Below are positions 12,540-23,720 of a DNA stretch of 64,000 nucleotides, piece after piece (the stretch's first letter is position 1; every line of letters begins with the position of its first letter). The translations under genes and the position numbers were made by a program. The DNA comes from Bidens hawaiensis (Eukaryota > Streptophyta > Magnoliopsida > Asterales > Asteraceae). Location of the stretch: contig JAIQDT010001663.1 in the NCBI GenBank assembly GCA_021521415.1, positions 248,001 through 312,000 of the forward strand. Direction: 5' to 3'. The notes beneath the pieces were generated by a model that did not search any database, was not told where the DNA came from, and saw only the letters and a program-made list of their open reading frames with translations.

Positions 12540-13393
12540 TTAAAAGTTATAAAACAGAGTTATATAACTATAAGTCTACTTTAAGAAGATAAATATGATT
12601 AAAGAGATCAGGACCCTATATATATACAAAGAAATTATACTTGTATTTTACAAATCAAAGTTTAATACTCGAGTATGTATACATCCTTGTATAAGTAATG
12701 TTGCTTTTTAAAATTCTAGTGTGTTGCTAAAACTTTTTTTTTAAATATATAAAATGCCACATTTTAGAAAAAAAAAAAAACAAAATGATTTCTCGTTCTC
12801 AAATATTGTTTATTAAGAGAACAGTTTAAAAACTGTTTACAATCGCTAAAGTATTCTAATGTTTTCGAAATCTGTTAAAAATTATGTTTAAGGTTTCGAT
12901 TCCATTTTAAAATATGATATTAATCATGAACAGTGTTCTTCGTGTTCATAAAGCTACACATAATTTTCATCCTAATTTTGATGAAAAATCACATAATTTT
13001 GTGATTAATTAAGTTTATTTAAATTTTGGGATAGATTAATATTTTATTCTGTTTCCTTAAATTGTGTATCTTTATCTTCAAGTTTGATTAAAAAATAATT
13101 ATTTTATTTTATAAAAACGAATAAAGTACTTGGATATATCTAAAACAAATATTTATATTATTTTCACAATTAATTAACAGAATAAAATACCAAAACTATA
13201 GTTTTCAAGTCTAGTCGTTTAAAAGTTCACAGATGACATATTTAATCAATTTACGGGTTAAACCTGAAAACCCACTAAAACCAGAACCCCAAAATGCCGA
13301 AAACTCACTAATAACGGAATAAACATTTTCCCAAAAACCCACTAAAAGCCGGAAACTGGTCATTCCCGGGAACCCAAAATTCGATAAGGGTAC
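12540..13393. other. AT-rich intergenic DNA, no gene seen
   Basis: Long A/T runs and no coding or repeat signature. A short stretch near 13260-13370 has repeated AAAACCCACTAAAA-like words. Confidence 0.4.
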
Positions 13394-13426
13394 TTATATA
13401 TAGGATGTACCAGCAGCGTATCCACC

Positions 13427-13579
13427 ATGTCCTTATCTTCTCAACATTTGTACCGTTACTCAAACTACTATCGGTTCTAGATTATGACACACAATTGTAC
13501 GTATTATGATTTTCATGCGAGGACTTGGATAATTTTATTCGCTACCATAATTACTCTTATCGTCGGATGGTCCGCATAA
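13427..13579 (+). other. Possible small ORFs, second with a membrane segment
   Basis: A TATA-like TTATATATA (13394-13402) precedes an ATG at 13427 opening 17 codons to a TAG. Two codons on, in the same frame, an ATG at 13484 opens 31 codons to a TAA at 13577. The second peptide has a polar start (MTHNCTYYDFHARTW) and then a hydrophobic segment rich in Ile, Leu and Thr, ending GWSA. The composition differs from the surrounding AT-rich DNA. No family is recognised; it may be chance or a captured fragment. Confidence 0.25.
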
Positions 13580-13970
13580 TCCGTTCCATCATGTGAGTAA
13601 TAAAACATTGAAAACAAAATTTTTAAGAGAAAGCAAATGTTTAGATAATAAAAATTCAAAACAGAATTAATAAATGTTCGAGTTGGATTGAGAAAACCGT
13701 GTAATTTTTAAAACACTTTTTGCTTATAGAGGTAAAATTTTGAAAATTGAAAGGAAACAAATTTTGTGAAACAGATGTTATTATCAATCGAGATTAAGAA
13801 AATAAGATAGAGATACAAGATTCTAATAAATTAATTTTGATATAAGAAACTTTATTCGTGAGATGAAACGCTTAAAATAATTTAAATTGAAGTCATTCAA
13901 TATCACAAATAACTAAAGAGTCGATACAATGCATAAACGAAAAAGATAAAATAACTTAAGATATGAATAA
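13580..13970. other. AT-rich DNA, no gene seen
   Basis: No coding sequence is recognised. It is probably flank or decayed interior of the minus-strand gypsy element that begins to be recognisable at about 13970. Confidence 0.3.
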
Positions 13971-14680
13971 CGAAGGCAACAAGAGTCTTCAGGGTCTTCA
14001 AGGAACTTCCATAACTGAAGCAGTCGAGGTGGATGGATTTGGAATAGTTAGAGTAGGTTGAGATCGAAAGGATGACACTAGTGAGGTTTGAGTGGCGTAA
14101 GCTTCGTAGACTTGCGCGTGCGGGTACGGGCTTAATTCGAGCTAAGTAAGAAGGATCTTGATTGATGGGAAGAGCTTGGAGAACGTAAGACTGATGGGTT
14201 TGGATTTGATAAGCATTGGTAGTGTAGCAGGGTGTAGTCCTAGTTTGAGCTTGGTGAACATGGATTAGTTGATGTCACATTTTGCGACGATGACTAGGAT
14301 CTCAACAATGGTAGCAAGTACGGGTCTTAGGAACACTGGTTTGAGCATATGGGGTAGTAGTGGTCCTAGGGTAGGTTGAACAAATCGTTGTGGGGCAGCT
14401 TGAGTACCGGGCGGTACACGGAAAGTGTTAGCAAGGTGACCATAACGATTACAGTTGATGCATAAACGACATGGAGATTGAGGCGGGTGGTGGTAGTTAC
14501 AAATAGAGCGTAACGGGAAAGGTCCGAAATAGGGTTTCTTGTTAGGAGTATTTTGGTTAGAGGGTTGAGGGTTGGTTTGGTTAGCAGCATAGTTTTGGTG
14601 GTTGGATTTACATTTGTGGTGCGAAATAGATGAACAACGTTGATCACGATGATGAATTCTTAGGGAAGACATTCTATGAG
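13971..14680 (-). pseudogene. Ty3/gypsy gag remnant (zinc-knuckle region)
   Basis: The minus strand from 14672 to 14265 is an Asn/Pro/His-rich frame with CRLCINCNRYGHLANTF followed by RVPPGTQAAP, matching a gag CCHC knuckle (C-x2-C-x4-H-x4-C) with the last Cys changed to Phe. The capsid part expected upstream is missing. Frames degrade after 14265, and nothing of protease, RT or integrase is visible before 13971. It belongs with the PBS and LTR at 15788-16450. Confidence 0.6.
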
Positions 14681-14859
14681 GACCAAAGATAAAACTTTAC
14701 GAGATGATGGGTAAGTTGTATAAATGAGTCAATATGAGATAATGGGGAAATGTGATAAAATCGTGCCAGTGATGACTCGAGGACGAGTTGAGATTTAAAA
14801 TAATGTGAATAATTGTTGAGATATTTAATTTAATAAATAATGTTTATAAAAATTTCAAA

Positions 14860-15355
14860 AGTAAAATGTTATTGGGTTGGGCTTTCCATGGGCTTCCAAT
14901 GGTAGCTCAAGAACCCAATTTAAAACAAAACATATTCAATGAGTTGGCCTCCCATGAGCTTTTCATGACAATTTGAATGACCCAACTAAATAAAGCAACA
15001 TAAATTTTGTGAATTGGGCCTCCCATTAGTGTTCCATGGCAATTTATTAGCCCAATTAATATAACGAATAACAAACAATTGAGTTGGTCAGCCCATAAGC
15101 GTTTACATGGCATTTACCTAACCCAACTAATTAACGAATTATCAAATCAATAGAGTTGGTCGGACCATGAGCGTTACATGGCATTTAACCGACCCAACTA
15201 AATATCGAAAATATCGAATCCAAATATAAGTAGTTGGAGTATCTCGGGAACCACCCCGGATGATACATTCCAACCAAAAATCAAATTGAAAACGGGTTGA
15301 GAAATGGATAGTTGGAGTGCCCATGGATTTACATGGATTTTTCACCCAACTAAGC
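14860..15355 (-). repeat. Tandem hairpin repeats in gypsy leader
   Basis: Five to six units of roughly 60-80 bp. In plus sense each has AGTTGG or ATTGGG, then CCCAT(G/A)AGC, CATGGCA and CCCAACTAA, so unit ends can pair with each other (AGTTGG with CCAACT). The array lies between the PBS and gag, where the genomic RNA leader would be. Confidence 0.65.
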
Positions 15356-15787
15356 ATTTTAAAGTAATTAAAAAACATAATTTTGGAAAATTTCCTGAAT
15401 TTAGCCACGAACCACCGTGAATTCGTTTTTATAAAAGGAGTGCAACTGTTTAGCCGGTTACGTTTACCACTTAGAGTTACGGTCGTATGACATTTGTCAT
15501 ACTCTCATACCCTAAGGAGAGTGAGTAAAAACAAAACACGAGAATTCTTAAGAAATTTCCCAAAATAAAAGGCAATCTACTAAAAATAAGAGGGTTTAAA
15601 AATATTTTGAAAGTGAGGCATAACCTCAGAATTTGTATGTGTGTGCACAACAGATAAAATATAAATTAAATAATTAACCTATATAAGCTGTAAACAATTT
15701 AAATAGCACATAAAGCAATTCAGATAAGCACGTATAGGGTCCTAACATATGTCTAGGACAATTTCTAACAACCTATCTTAAAACCTT

Positions 15788-15804
15788 CGGCTCTGATATC
15801 AATC
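15788..15804 (-). promoter_or_regulatory. tRNA-iMet-type primer binding site
   Basis: Minus-strand TTGATATCAGAGCCG follows the LTR end (GGTGTGACA) after two bases. It matches the usual plant PBS TGGTATCAGAGCC, complementary to the 3' end of initiator Met tRNA, with two changes. This fixes the element on the minus strand with its 5' LTR at higher coordinates. Confidence 0.7.
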
Positions 15805-16450
15805 TGTCACACCCTAACCTAAGGCGGAAATGTCGGGACGTATATGCTCACGCCCCGGTATTTCCACCTTAGGTTGGGGTGTGACATCGAGAACTAAGGT
15901 TTTTCCAGAAACTTAAAATCATTAACCCTAAACATTTTTTGCTATTAACTAATTAAATGTTCTATAAATACTTAAATATCATAATCTTTTATAAAACTTA
16001 AAAGGCTTATCGTGAATGAATTTTTGATGTATCATTTCTGCCAAAAGGTGATGTATTATATCTACCCTGTCATTCAAGTTTAACTAAAGCTTTTGTTAGT
16101 TTTGCCTAATATGATCCAAATATCTCACTTATGCATAAAGGTGATGTGTTGCATTTATATCTAGCAAAACTAGTCCATGCATAATTAAAATAATTATGTC
16201 ACTTCTGTCCAAAGGTGATGTGTTATAATTGTTTTGCACATAAACTTAAATAAATTTTAATTCTACCCAAAGGTGATTTATTTTTTTTAGTCAGAACGTT
16301 TAATTATAGTCTATTAATTTGATAATACCTAGACATATCACATCTTCAATAAAATATAATGGTCCTCACATTAATGATCCTTCATTAATCTAATGATCAT
16401 AAGTGTTAATATGTCTTACTTTAATATCCTATAGCATTAATCACTATAAT
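15805..16450 (-). mobile_element. 5' LTR portion of gypsy element with 82-nt U5 hairpin
   Basis: The U5 end is TGTCACACCCTAACCTAAGG in plus sense, and within 82 bp it is followed by its near-perfect inverse, CCTTAGGTTGGGGTGTGACA (ends 15886). The rest is AT-rich with AAAGGTGATGT repeats near 16050, 16140, 16215 and 16270. Its upstream part may continue beyond the inserted LTR at 16451. A related LTR end occurs at 56269. Confidence 0.6.
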
Positions 16451-17972
16451 TGTCACATCCCCCGATCCCTATACCCCGGGAGGGAAGCCGTGAACATCGA
16501 GTGGTAGTATCGTTGTTTATTAAAATAATTTTCAGCGAAATATTTCATCAAGGCCGTAATTATGAAAAATAATCAGAGTTTATAAAAACACCAGAATTCT
16601 TATTTCATAAATTGGGAATAAAACCCATTTTTATAAAAATATAAGTTTTATAGGGATAAACCCTAATTTACAAAACACATTTCTTTATTTTGGTGGCAAG
16701 CCACTTATTTAAGCTAAAAGCCCGCATGCATCATTCCTTTGTCTCTAACAAGTCACCTAAAATATGCTTAAAATATTTTATTTGCAAGAAATAATGGTGA
16801 GTACATTCATCTGTAAATGACACATTTTACAGTTACAACATTAAGATATTTTTATATCTGTCTGTTTACAAATTACCGAAAGGTACTTGTCACTCGACCG
16901 TATCTATGACTGTGGTCATATTACTTATTGGCTAACACTTGTCCAACAAGTAGCGTGTAATAGCCCAGTAGACAAGCCTGGTATACAAAACCCACCCCAC
17001 AAAATCAGTAATAACAATTCCGTAAGTCTACAGAGACTTAATCACTATAACTTAATTAAAAGACTTTGAAAATATTTTAAAAACATTTGGACTATTTGCC
17101 ATGAGTTTAGTAGGTTTAGAAAAGCATCATGACAGTATTGAAAAAATTAGTTGTCACACAAAAATAAGAGTTGTACAAAAACTCAAATGTTTCACCTTGA
17201 AAATTTACAATTAAAGAGCTTCCTTATATAAAGCACCTAGGTTAAACACAATGTAGCATATCTAGACTAGTATAAACCCAATAATCATAACGATAATCAT
17301 GAGATTAGAAACTTTACACGATGGCACAATGTCTTACCTTGTTCGGGCAGAGCCTTTGGATTCGCGTATAAAAGTTTCTTTCGATCGGAGAGAGTATTGT
17401 TACGACTACTCGGGTATTATACCAATACCTTACATAAGAAATTTTGAGAGAGTAAAGATTTTTGGATGAAGAACTAAGGGCTGATTTACTTCCCTTTTAT
17501 ATCTGATTTCAAGGTCGGTCGCGTATCGCGACGGCCTTAAAATAAGGTCATCGCGTATCTCGATGATACCTATATGGTTGCTGAGTCAACCCTAGATAGG
17601 TGCGTGGCATGCCACGTGTATCGTCAACATAACCTCTACGTCGCATATCGCGATGGGTTACCTAAGGTTCCATCGCGTAGCGCGACAGCCGCAAAAGTTT
17701 TCTAAATAATTACACGTCATCGCGTATCGTGATGAGACTAATCTAAATTCGCCATGTATCGCGATGGGATGATATTTTAATTTTTCCACAATAATACTAA
17801 GGTGGCCCTTAAGCAGCGACACGAGCGTGCGAAGTACAAAGTGCGTCATCAAAGCGTCACATGCACGTCGGGTGCTTAACACCCTTCGTAGGACTACTGG
17901 GTGTGATTTGTTATATAAGAATATTATCATATAAGCTTTCTTTCTTATAAAGAGTTTACAAGTATTGTAATC
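16451..17972 (-). mobile_element. LTR (family A), U5/R/part of U3, split by Athila-like element
   Basis: It starts TGTCACATCCCCCGATCCC and contains a minus-strand TATA (GATATAAAAGGG, about 17498-17509) and six CGCG palindromes at 17512-17770. The U3 stretch 17805-17925 is the reverse complement of 42100-42230 in another LTR. The remainder resumes at 23557 after the inserted element and may end at 23715. A possible TSD is ATAAT (16446-16450 and 23716-23720). Confidence 0.65.
17512..17770 (-). promoter_or_regulatory. Palindrome array upstream of LTR TATA (CGCGTATCGCG type)
   Basis: Six imperfect palindromes such as GTCGCGTATCGCGAC (17518) and CATCGCGTAGCGCGAC (17671) lie just upstream, in minus sense, of the TATA at about 17500. 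One CCACGTG site lies near 17610. Confidence 0.75.
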
Positions 17973-19181
17973 TGATCGATGTCGAAAGGTCAATCAAAAA
18001 CATTAATAAAATACCTTTACTAGCAAGGGCAAGTAAGGTATCGAATCCACAGGGAATCATTGGAAAGTGCTAATCAAGTTCAATACTTAGTAATAATTAT
18101 GTTAAGCGGACAGACGATGTCAAGCAAGTTGAAAATTAATTTGGTTGTAAAACAATTTAAGAAAACAGTGACTACACTTCAGGTTCAGGTAATGCAATGA
18201 ACCGATTGATGATAATTTATACCAATTGGGAAATCACATAGACATGATTCGTTTATTAGAATAGATAAATGATTACTAGACACAATAGTTTGGTTATGAT
18301 GATTCACAGAACTTAATCCGAAGAATTGACACAACTGAACACGGTCTATCTAATTACCAGTTCATTAATACAAAACTAAGCATCTATCAATGATTAATGG
18401 TAACGGTTCAATGACCAAAAGAACTTAATCCTAAATGTTGATGAACACAAACAAGATAATTGATGATAAACAAAAGTCCCAAAAACACAACTGTTTAATC
18501 AGTTCCAATAAACATATAGATTCAATCAACCAAAAGATTATTCAAACTAAATCCCAATACATGTAATGTTCATAAAAATAATCAGTTCATATGCAAACCC
18601 TACACCTGAAGTGTTAACGAGTGGTTTAGCCTTGCCTCTTCATCATAATTTGGTCGATTATGGATTGGAATGATGAAACCATGGATGATTATGATGATTG
18701 GTAGGTGTTAGAATGGCGAAGAATGGCCCCAAAATCGCCCAAATATGTTAGGGTATGAAGCATAGCCGTCCTAGGGTTGAACCGGGCTTAAATATGGAAG
18801 AAAATACCAAAAAATCGTGTTTTTCCGCCTAGGCGACCGTAGCCTACGGTCTCCCCACCGTAAGCTACGGTGGTGACCGTAGCCTACAGTCATCAGTCAC
18901 TGCTTTACGGTAACAGCCCTCTGCACTGTTTTGCCCATAACTTCTTCGTTATAGCTCCGTTTTACGCACCGTTTTCAGCCACGTCTTCGTCTTCAAATTC
19001 TCTATCATTTCATGAAATAAAATCTTCATTTCCACTCCATCTCATCTGCTCCAATTTAGCTCCTTTAAGCTCCGCTCACCTGAAAACGTAAAACCACTCA
19101 AAGTAATCGTGTCCAAAACATATAAACACATAAAATAAACGATATAACTTACTTAACACACATGACTTCACCCACACATCA
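17973..19181 (-). mobile_element. 3' LTR of the Athila-like element
   Basis: Plus-sense ends are TGATCGATGTCG and ACACATCA. It is nearly identical to 22342-23551. It carries a TATA-like CCATATTTAAG (minus, about 18788-18800) and palindromes at 18828-18895. The open frames shared by both LTRs (18870-19091 and 23240-23461) are LTR sequence, not genes. Confidence 0.9.
18826..18900 (-). promoter_or_regulatory. CCGTAGCCTACGG palindrome cluster in LTR U3
   Basis: GACCGTAGCCTACGGTC, CACCGTAAGCTACGGTG and GACCGTAGCCTACAGTC follow one another just upstream (minus sense) of the TATA-like element. The same cluster is at 23206-23280 in the other LTR. Confidence 0.75.
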
Positions 19182-20840
19182 CATTCCCACACTTATCCTT
19201 TTTCGTCTCGAAAAAGATGTACAATGAAATCAGAACCGGAAACTGTTTTTTTTTCTAAATAATTAAATTATATTTTGAATATCAACAAATAACACAAAAA
19301 CCGCGATTGCCGATATTGCTATCCATTTAAACCCATGCCCTAATACTTACCGGGACAAATAAGGCGTGACAATTTCATTAGTTTATACGATTAAATGGAA
19401 CCCACACATCAAAGCGTTGAAGCCGCCTTACCATGCTTCATTATGGTTTTACCAAGCCAGACCACCCCAAATTGACTTAAACCTTAAAGCTAGATGATCA
19501 AAACTATGCACAACCATGTGTACCACTTTAAGCCCATATGTAATAGCTAAAACAATCATGGATATTTTATCAAACCAAAACCTAAACTTAAGCATCAAAG
19601 TCTACCAGAATGGCCATTAGATACGATTAAGGTACAATTATGTAACTAACTAGTAAATAGCCCCCACCACATGGTATACCCCCGTTATCAAGCAACACCC
19701 CAAAGTCCATCACCATAGGTGAGTATGCATGAATTCATCTGTAGGGCTTACATATGATGTGTCCCATGTGGTCCGCTTCTTAATTGTAATGAAACGCGAG
19801 CACGGGGACCCCATATGACTAACAGCGTGGATGATCAAGTCAGTAGTGTAATTGTACTTTAAAAGCACGTAATGATCATGTTTAATGACTTATATTTAGC
19901 AGATAAACTGCGTGTTTGCTCTTTGAGCTCTTTTAATATTCATAAATCCACTTAGGAGATATGAATACCCAGATAATATACCGCATAAAGACCCATGGTC
20001 TTCGAACCCTAGAGCATCCCATCAATACAGGATTTAAGGTTATAAAACCATACACTTATGAAGCATTAACCACTTAAACTAGAAGCATTTTCGTTATGTT
20101 TATATCACAAGCCATCTAGCATACTCTAACGTTAAGCCTATACAAGCATCGTTCAATAGTCTATTCATATTTTAAAATTTTCTTTTGGTGATCAAATCTA
20201 ACAAAAAGGCTTGAGTATGGCCCGACCTTTCATCCCAGTCCTTACACAGGCTTAGCTAAACAAACAAAACCCGAAAAAATTTTTTCACCAAGATCAAGCA
20301 ATTAGAGGTTCAATTATGTCAACAACCAAACCGTCCTTTAATTCTTAAGGCTGAGCCTACCGGCACATCTCAAGTTAAGTGTGTTACTGTTCTATTATTA
20401 TTATTATTATTTATTTTGCTTATTTTTATTTTTAAATTTCTTATTTGATTTTTTATTTATTATTTATTATTATTATTATTATTATTTTATATTTTTGACA
20501 AACAGTTCCAGTTTTTCTAGCATCTTCCATTGTGTGTAAAAATTTTAAATTCGGGACATTTTTAGCATTTTTCACTTTTTCAATTCCAATCACGCATCCC
20601 CACACTTAAACTTTACATTCTCCCCAATGTAATTTACTGTTAAAAATTGAGTGTAGTACACGAGAACTTTAAAAAATTAACAACCAAAGTAAAGGAAAGA
20701 GACATATGCACCTAATTCGAATCTCTCTTGTCAAACGGGTCCGGCTGATAAGTACTGTTGCAAACTTGATCCGAACTCCTTGAACTTTGATGTTACACTA
20801 TATGCTCCACCGAATCTTGACTAGACCACCATGAACTTCC
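19182..20840 (-). other. Noncoding 3' interior of the Athila-like element
   Basis: No coding sequence is recognised. It holds TTATTATTATT microsatellites near 20393-20420 and 20460-20490 and repeated CCCCACACTTA words. The purine-rich stretch next to the LTR (about 19184-19215) would be the polypurine tract. Confidence 0.5.
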
Positions 20841-20846
20841 CCACAC

Positions 20847-22197
20847 TTAGGATTTAGTATGACTGCTAAACACAAACAAAAAGTAACATGCAAAAGGAAA
20901 AATAAAAATAAAGAAAAACAAAACAAAATAAAATAAAAGGTCGGGTTGCCTCCCGGTCAGCGCTAAGTTTTTGTTAAGGTCTTCAGCTGGACCGTTACCA
21001 GATTTGGTGATTACGGTGGTTTGATGGAACATTTACCTACCGAATTTCCCAAGTAAGCTCGGTAATTAGCACGCCTCTGCTTTGCTTCCTCTGACATGTT
21101 CAACATATCCAATGAACCAATACTGGTGTGAACTCACGTTTGCCCTTTGAATTTCCCACATATGCCCGATACTTAACACATCTAGCCCGAGAACCGTTCC
21201 TTATCTTCGAAGCATCAAATGTTGATCGGGGGGCGAATCGAGCATTTTCCCATCGAGTTCCCCATGTATGCCCGGTAGTTGAGGTGTTGTGTCCACACCT
21301 TCTTCCTTGTGACTGACACATATATAGAACCAATATGGGCCCATTTCTTGCTATTCTGCCCACTATCCTTCATCTCCACCTTCCTCTTCTTCGAGTTCAA
21401 ACCAACATACCCAACTTTATGAATTTGGGGAATATGTAACCGGGGATTATCAGAAAAAGTTAGGACTATTTTAGTGTTTGATTCTTTGAAAGGTACTTTG
21501 TCTTCAACTAGGTCCACACATTCAACAGTATACTCCAAAGGGTCTAAACCCTCTCCCTCAAAATCTTTATCAGCAACCACAACCGACGCATTCATTGGTT
21601 CTTTGGTAACTAAAGGAATTTTTGTGGTATTATTCTCCACAACCACCTCCTCAAATTCATTCTCTGAAAAATCAAAAGCCTCTTCTATCACTCCCTCATC
21701 AACCATAACACCACTAGCCAACATCTCTCGTTCTCGTTTAATTTGGGCCACCTCTTCTAATAGTTGACTCATCAGTTCATATTGGGTAGCATTAGACATT
21801 TCTTGAAGCTCTAACCTTTCATTTATAGCCTTATTGTGAGCTTCTTGATCTCTCTTCATTTCCTTTAGAAAATCCATAACATCTTTAATAGACTCTTCAT
21901 TGTTACCCAAGGAGTCTTCTTAATCTTGCTGATAATTCCTTTGATAAGTATCATCATGATTATAATATAGAGGGACTTCTTCGTATATCGGTTGGGGGTA
22001 CTCATCACAATAGTAGTCTTCCTCCTCTCGGTTACAAAAGTTGGCGTCTCAGGTCCATCACGATCATACTCACTTGACTCATAGTAGCTTTGAGGGTTGT
22101 ATGAAGGTGGCTCATGGTATGGAAATGAATGGTACGGATCAGCATCTTCCACGAACTCATATCCCTCATGTGGGTTATAAACCCAACTCCCTGTCAT
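20847..22197 (-). pseudogene. Athila-type gag-like ORF, frameshifted, with repeat C-terminus
   Basis: The frame starts at 22197 with MTGSWVYNPHEGYEF and a Tyr/Pro/Ser-rich segment. A frame change near 22050 leads, via EEVPLYYNHDD and a stop near 21920, into a coiled-coil stretch (ESIKDVMDFLKEMKRD, 21910 on), then an acidic region, ending near 21215. From there to about 21030 three copies of a roughly 105-bp unit encode NYRAYMGNSMGK, KYRAYVGNSKGK and NYRAYLGNSVGK in shifting frames. It finishes with LALTGRQPD (about 20960), a motif recalling the last residues before the stop in Athila gag proteins. The function of the repeats is unknown. Confidence 0.6.
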
Positions 22198-22320
22198 TGT
22201 GAGTTACCTACACACATGAAACACAAAGATATCAAGCGTAAAATCAAACAAATAAAACTAAAAACAAAAACAAACTAAAAAAACAAAACAAAACACTAAA
22301 CTAGCACTTTGTGTGTTGAT

Positions 22321-22338
22321 TCCCCGGCAATGACGCCA
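22321..22338 (-). promoter_or_regulatory. tRNA-Asp-type primer binding site (Athila)
   Basis: Minus-strand TGGCGTCATTGCCGGGGA, three bases from the LTR, matches the Athila/Calypso PBS TGGCGCCGTTGCCGGGGA at all but two positions. Confidence 0.8.
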
Positions 22339-22341
22339 TTT

Positions 22342-23551
22342 TGATCGATGTCGAAAGGTCAATCAAAAACATTTATAAAATACCTTTACTAGCAAGGGCA
22401 ACTAAGGTGTCGAATCCACAGGGAATCAGTGGAAAGTGCTAATCAAGTTCAATACTTAGTAATAATTATGTTAAGCGGACAGACGATGTCAAGCAAGTTG
22501 AAAATTAATTTGGTTGTAAAACAATTTAAGAAAACAGTGACTACACTTCAGGTTCAGGTAATGCAATTAACTGATTGATGATAATTTATACCAATTGGGA
22601 AATCACATAGACATGATTCGTTTATTAGAATAGATAAATGATTACTAGACACAATAGTTTGGTTATGATGATTCACAGAACTTAATCCGAAGAATTGACA
22701 CAACTGAACATGGTCTATCTAATTACCAGTTCATTAATACAAAACTAAGAATCTATCAATGATTAATGGTAACGGTTCAATGACCAAAAGAACTTAATCC
22801 TAAATGTTGATGAACACAAACCAGATAATTGATGATAAACAAAAGTCCCAAAAAACACAACTGTTTAATCAGTTCCAATAAACATATAGATTCAATCGAC
22901 CAAAATATTAATCAAACTAAATCCCAATACATGTAATGTTCATAAAAATAATCAGTTCATATGCAAACCTTACACCTGAAGTGGTCACGAGTGGTTTAGC
23001 CTTGCCTCTTCATCATAATTTGGTCGATTATGGATTGGAAGGATGAAACCATGGATGATTATGGTGATTGGTAGGTGTTAGAATGGCGAAGAATGGCCCC
23101 AAAATCGCCCAAATATGTTAGGGTATGAAGCATAGCCGTCCTAGGGTTGAACCGGGCTTAAATATGGAAGAAAATACCAAAAAATCGTGTTTTTCCGCCT
23201 AGGCGACCGTAGCCTACGGTCTCCCCACCGTAAGCTACGGTGGTGACCGTAGCCTACAGTCATCAGTCACTGCTTTACGGTAACAGCCCCCTGCACTGTT
23301 TTGCCCATAACTTCTTCGTTATAGCTCCGTTTTACGCACCGTTTTCGGCCACGTCTTCGTCTTCAAATTCTCTATCATTTCATGAAATAAAATCTTCATT
23401 TCCACTCCATCTCATCTGCTCCAATTTAGCTCCTTTAAGCTCCGCTCACCTGAAAACGTAAAACCACTCAAAGTAATCGTGTCCAAGACATATAAACACA
23501 TAAAATACACGATATAACTTACTTAACACACATTATTTCACCTACACATCA
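22342..23551 (-). mobile_element. 5' LTR of the Athila-like element
   Basis: Direct repeat of 17973-19181 with the same ends, followed by the TSD copy TAATC at 23552-23556. It contains the same TATA-like site and palindrome cluster (23206-23280). Confidence 0.9.
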
Positions 23552-23556
23552 TAATC

Positions 23557-23715
23557 TAGTGATGTGGGAAAAGAACTCACTTTCTTACTTATACCAAGAT
23601 GGAAGCATTCCATTTTCTTTCCTCCACCAATGTGGGATGGAATTTACTTATTTTATTTTATCCATTCTTGGTTTTGATTCCATTCTTCCTTTTGATTATT
23701 TTATGGTTTGTTATT
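23557..23715 (-). mobile_element. Remaining U3 of the split LTR (family A)
   Basis: Contains CCACCAATGTGGGATGG-like sequence homologous, in reverse, to the U3 of the LTR at 41883-43798 (about 42010-42120). It joins 17972 once the Athila-like element and one TSD copy are removed. The right boundary at 23715 is tentative. Confidence 0.5.
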
Positions 23716-23720
23716 ATAAT

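Larger units (their letters stand above)
17973..23551 (-). mobile_element. Complete non-autonomous Athila-like LTR retrotransposon
   Basis: Two LTRs of about 1.21 kb (17973-19181 and 22342-23551) differ at roughly two dozen positions by eye, so the insertion is fairly recent. A perfect 5-bp TSD TAATC flanks it (17968-17972 and 23552-23556). The PBS next to the right LTR identifies the minus strand as sense. The 3.16-kb interior holds only a broken gag-like frame; no protease, RT or integrase is seen, so it depended on a helper element. Several TAAGTGTGGGGA-type motifs (19187-19198, 20597, 20837) resemble the purine tract of Athila elements. It landed inside U3 of the LTR at 16451-23715. Confidence 0.9.

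Noticed and set aside
16887..17069. 60-codon ORF in the LTR at 16451
   Set aside because: Runs antisense through U5/R of an LTR, no family signature.
18870..19091. Identical 73-codon ORFs at 18870 and 23240
   Set aside because: They lie inside the two LTRs of one element on the antisense strand; identity reflects LTR duplication, not a gene family.
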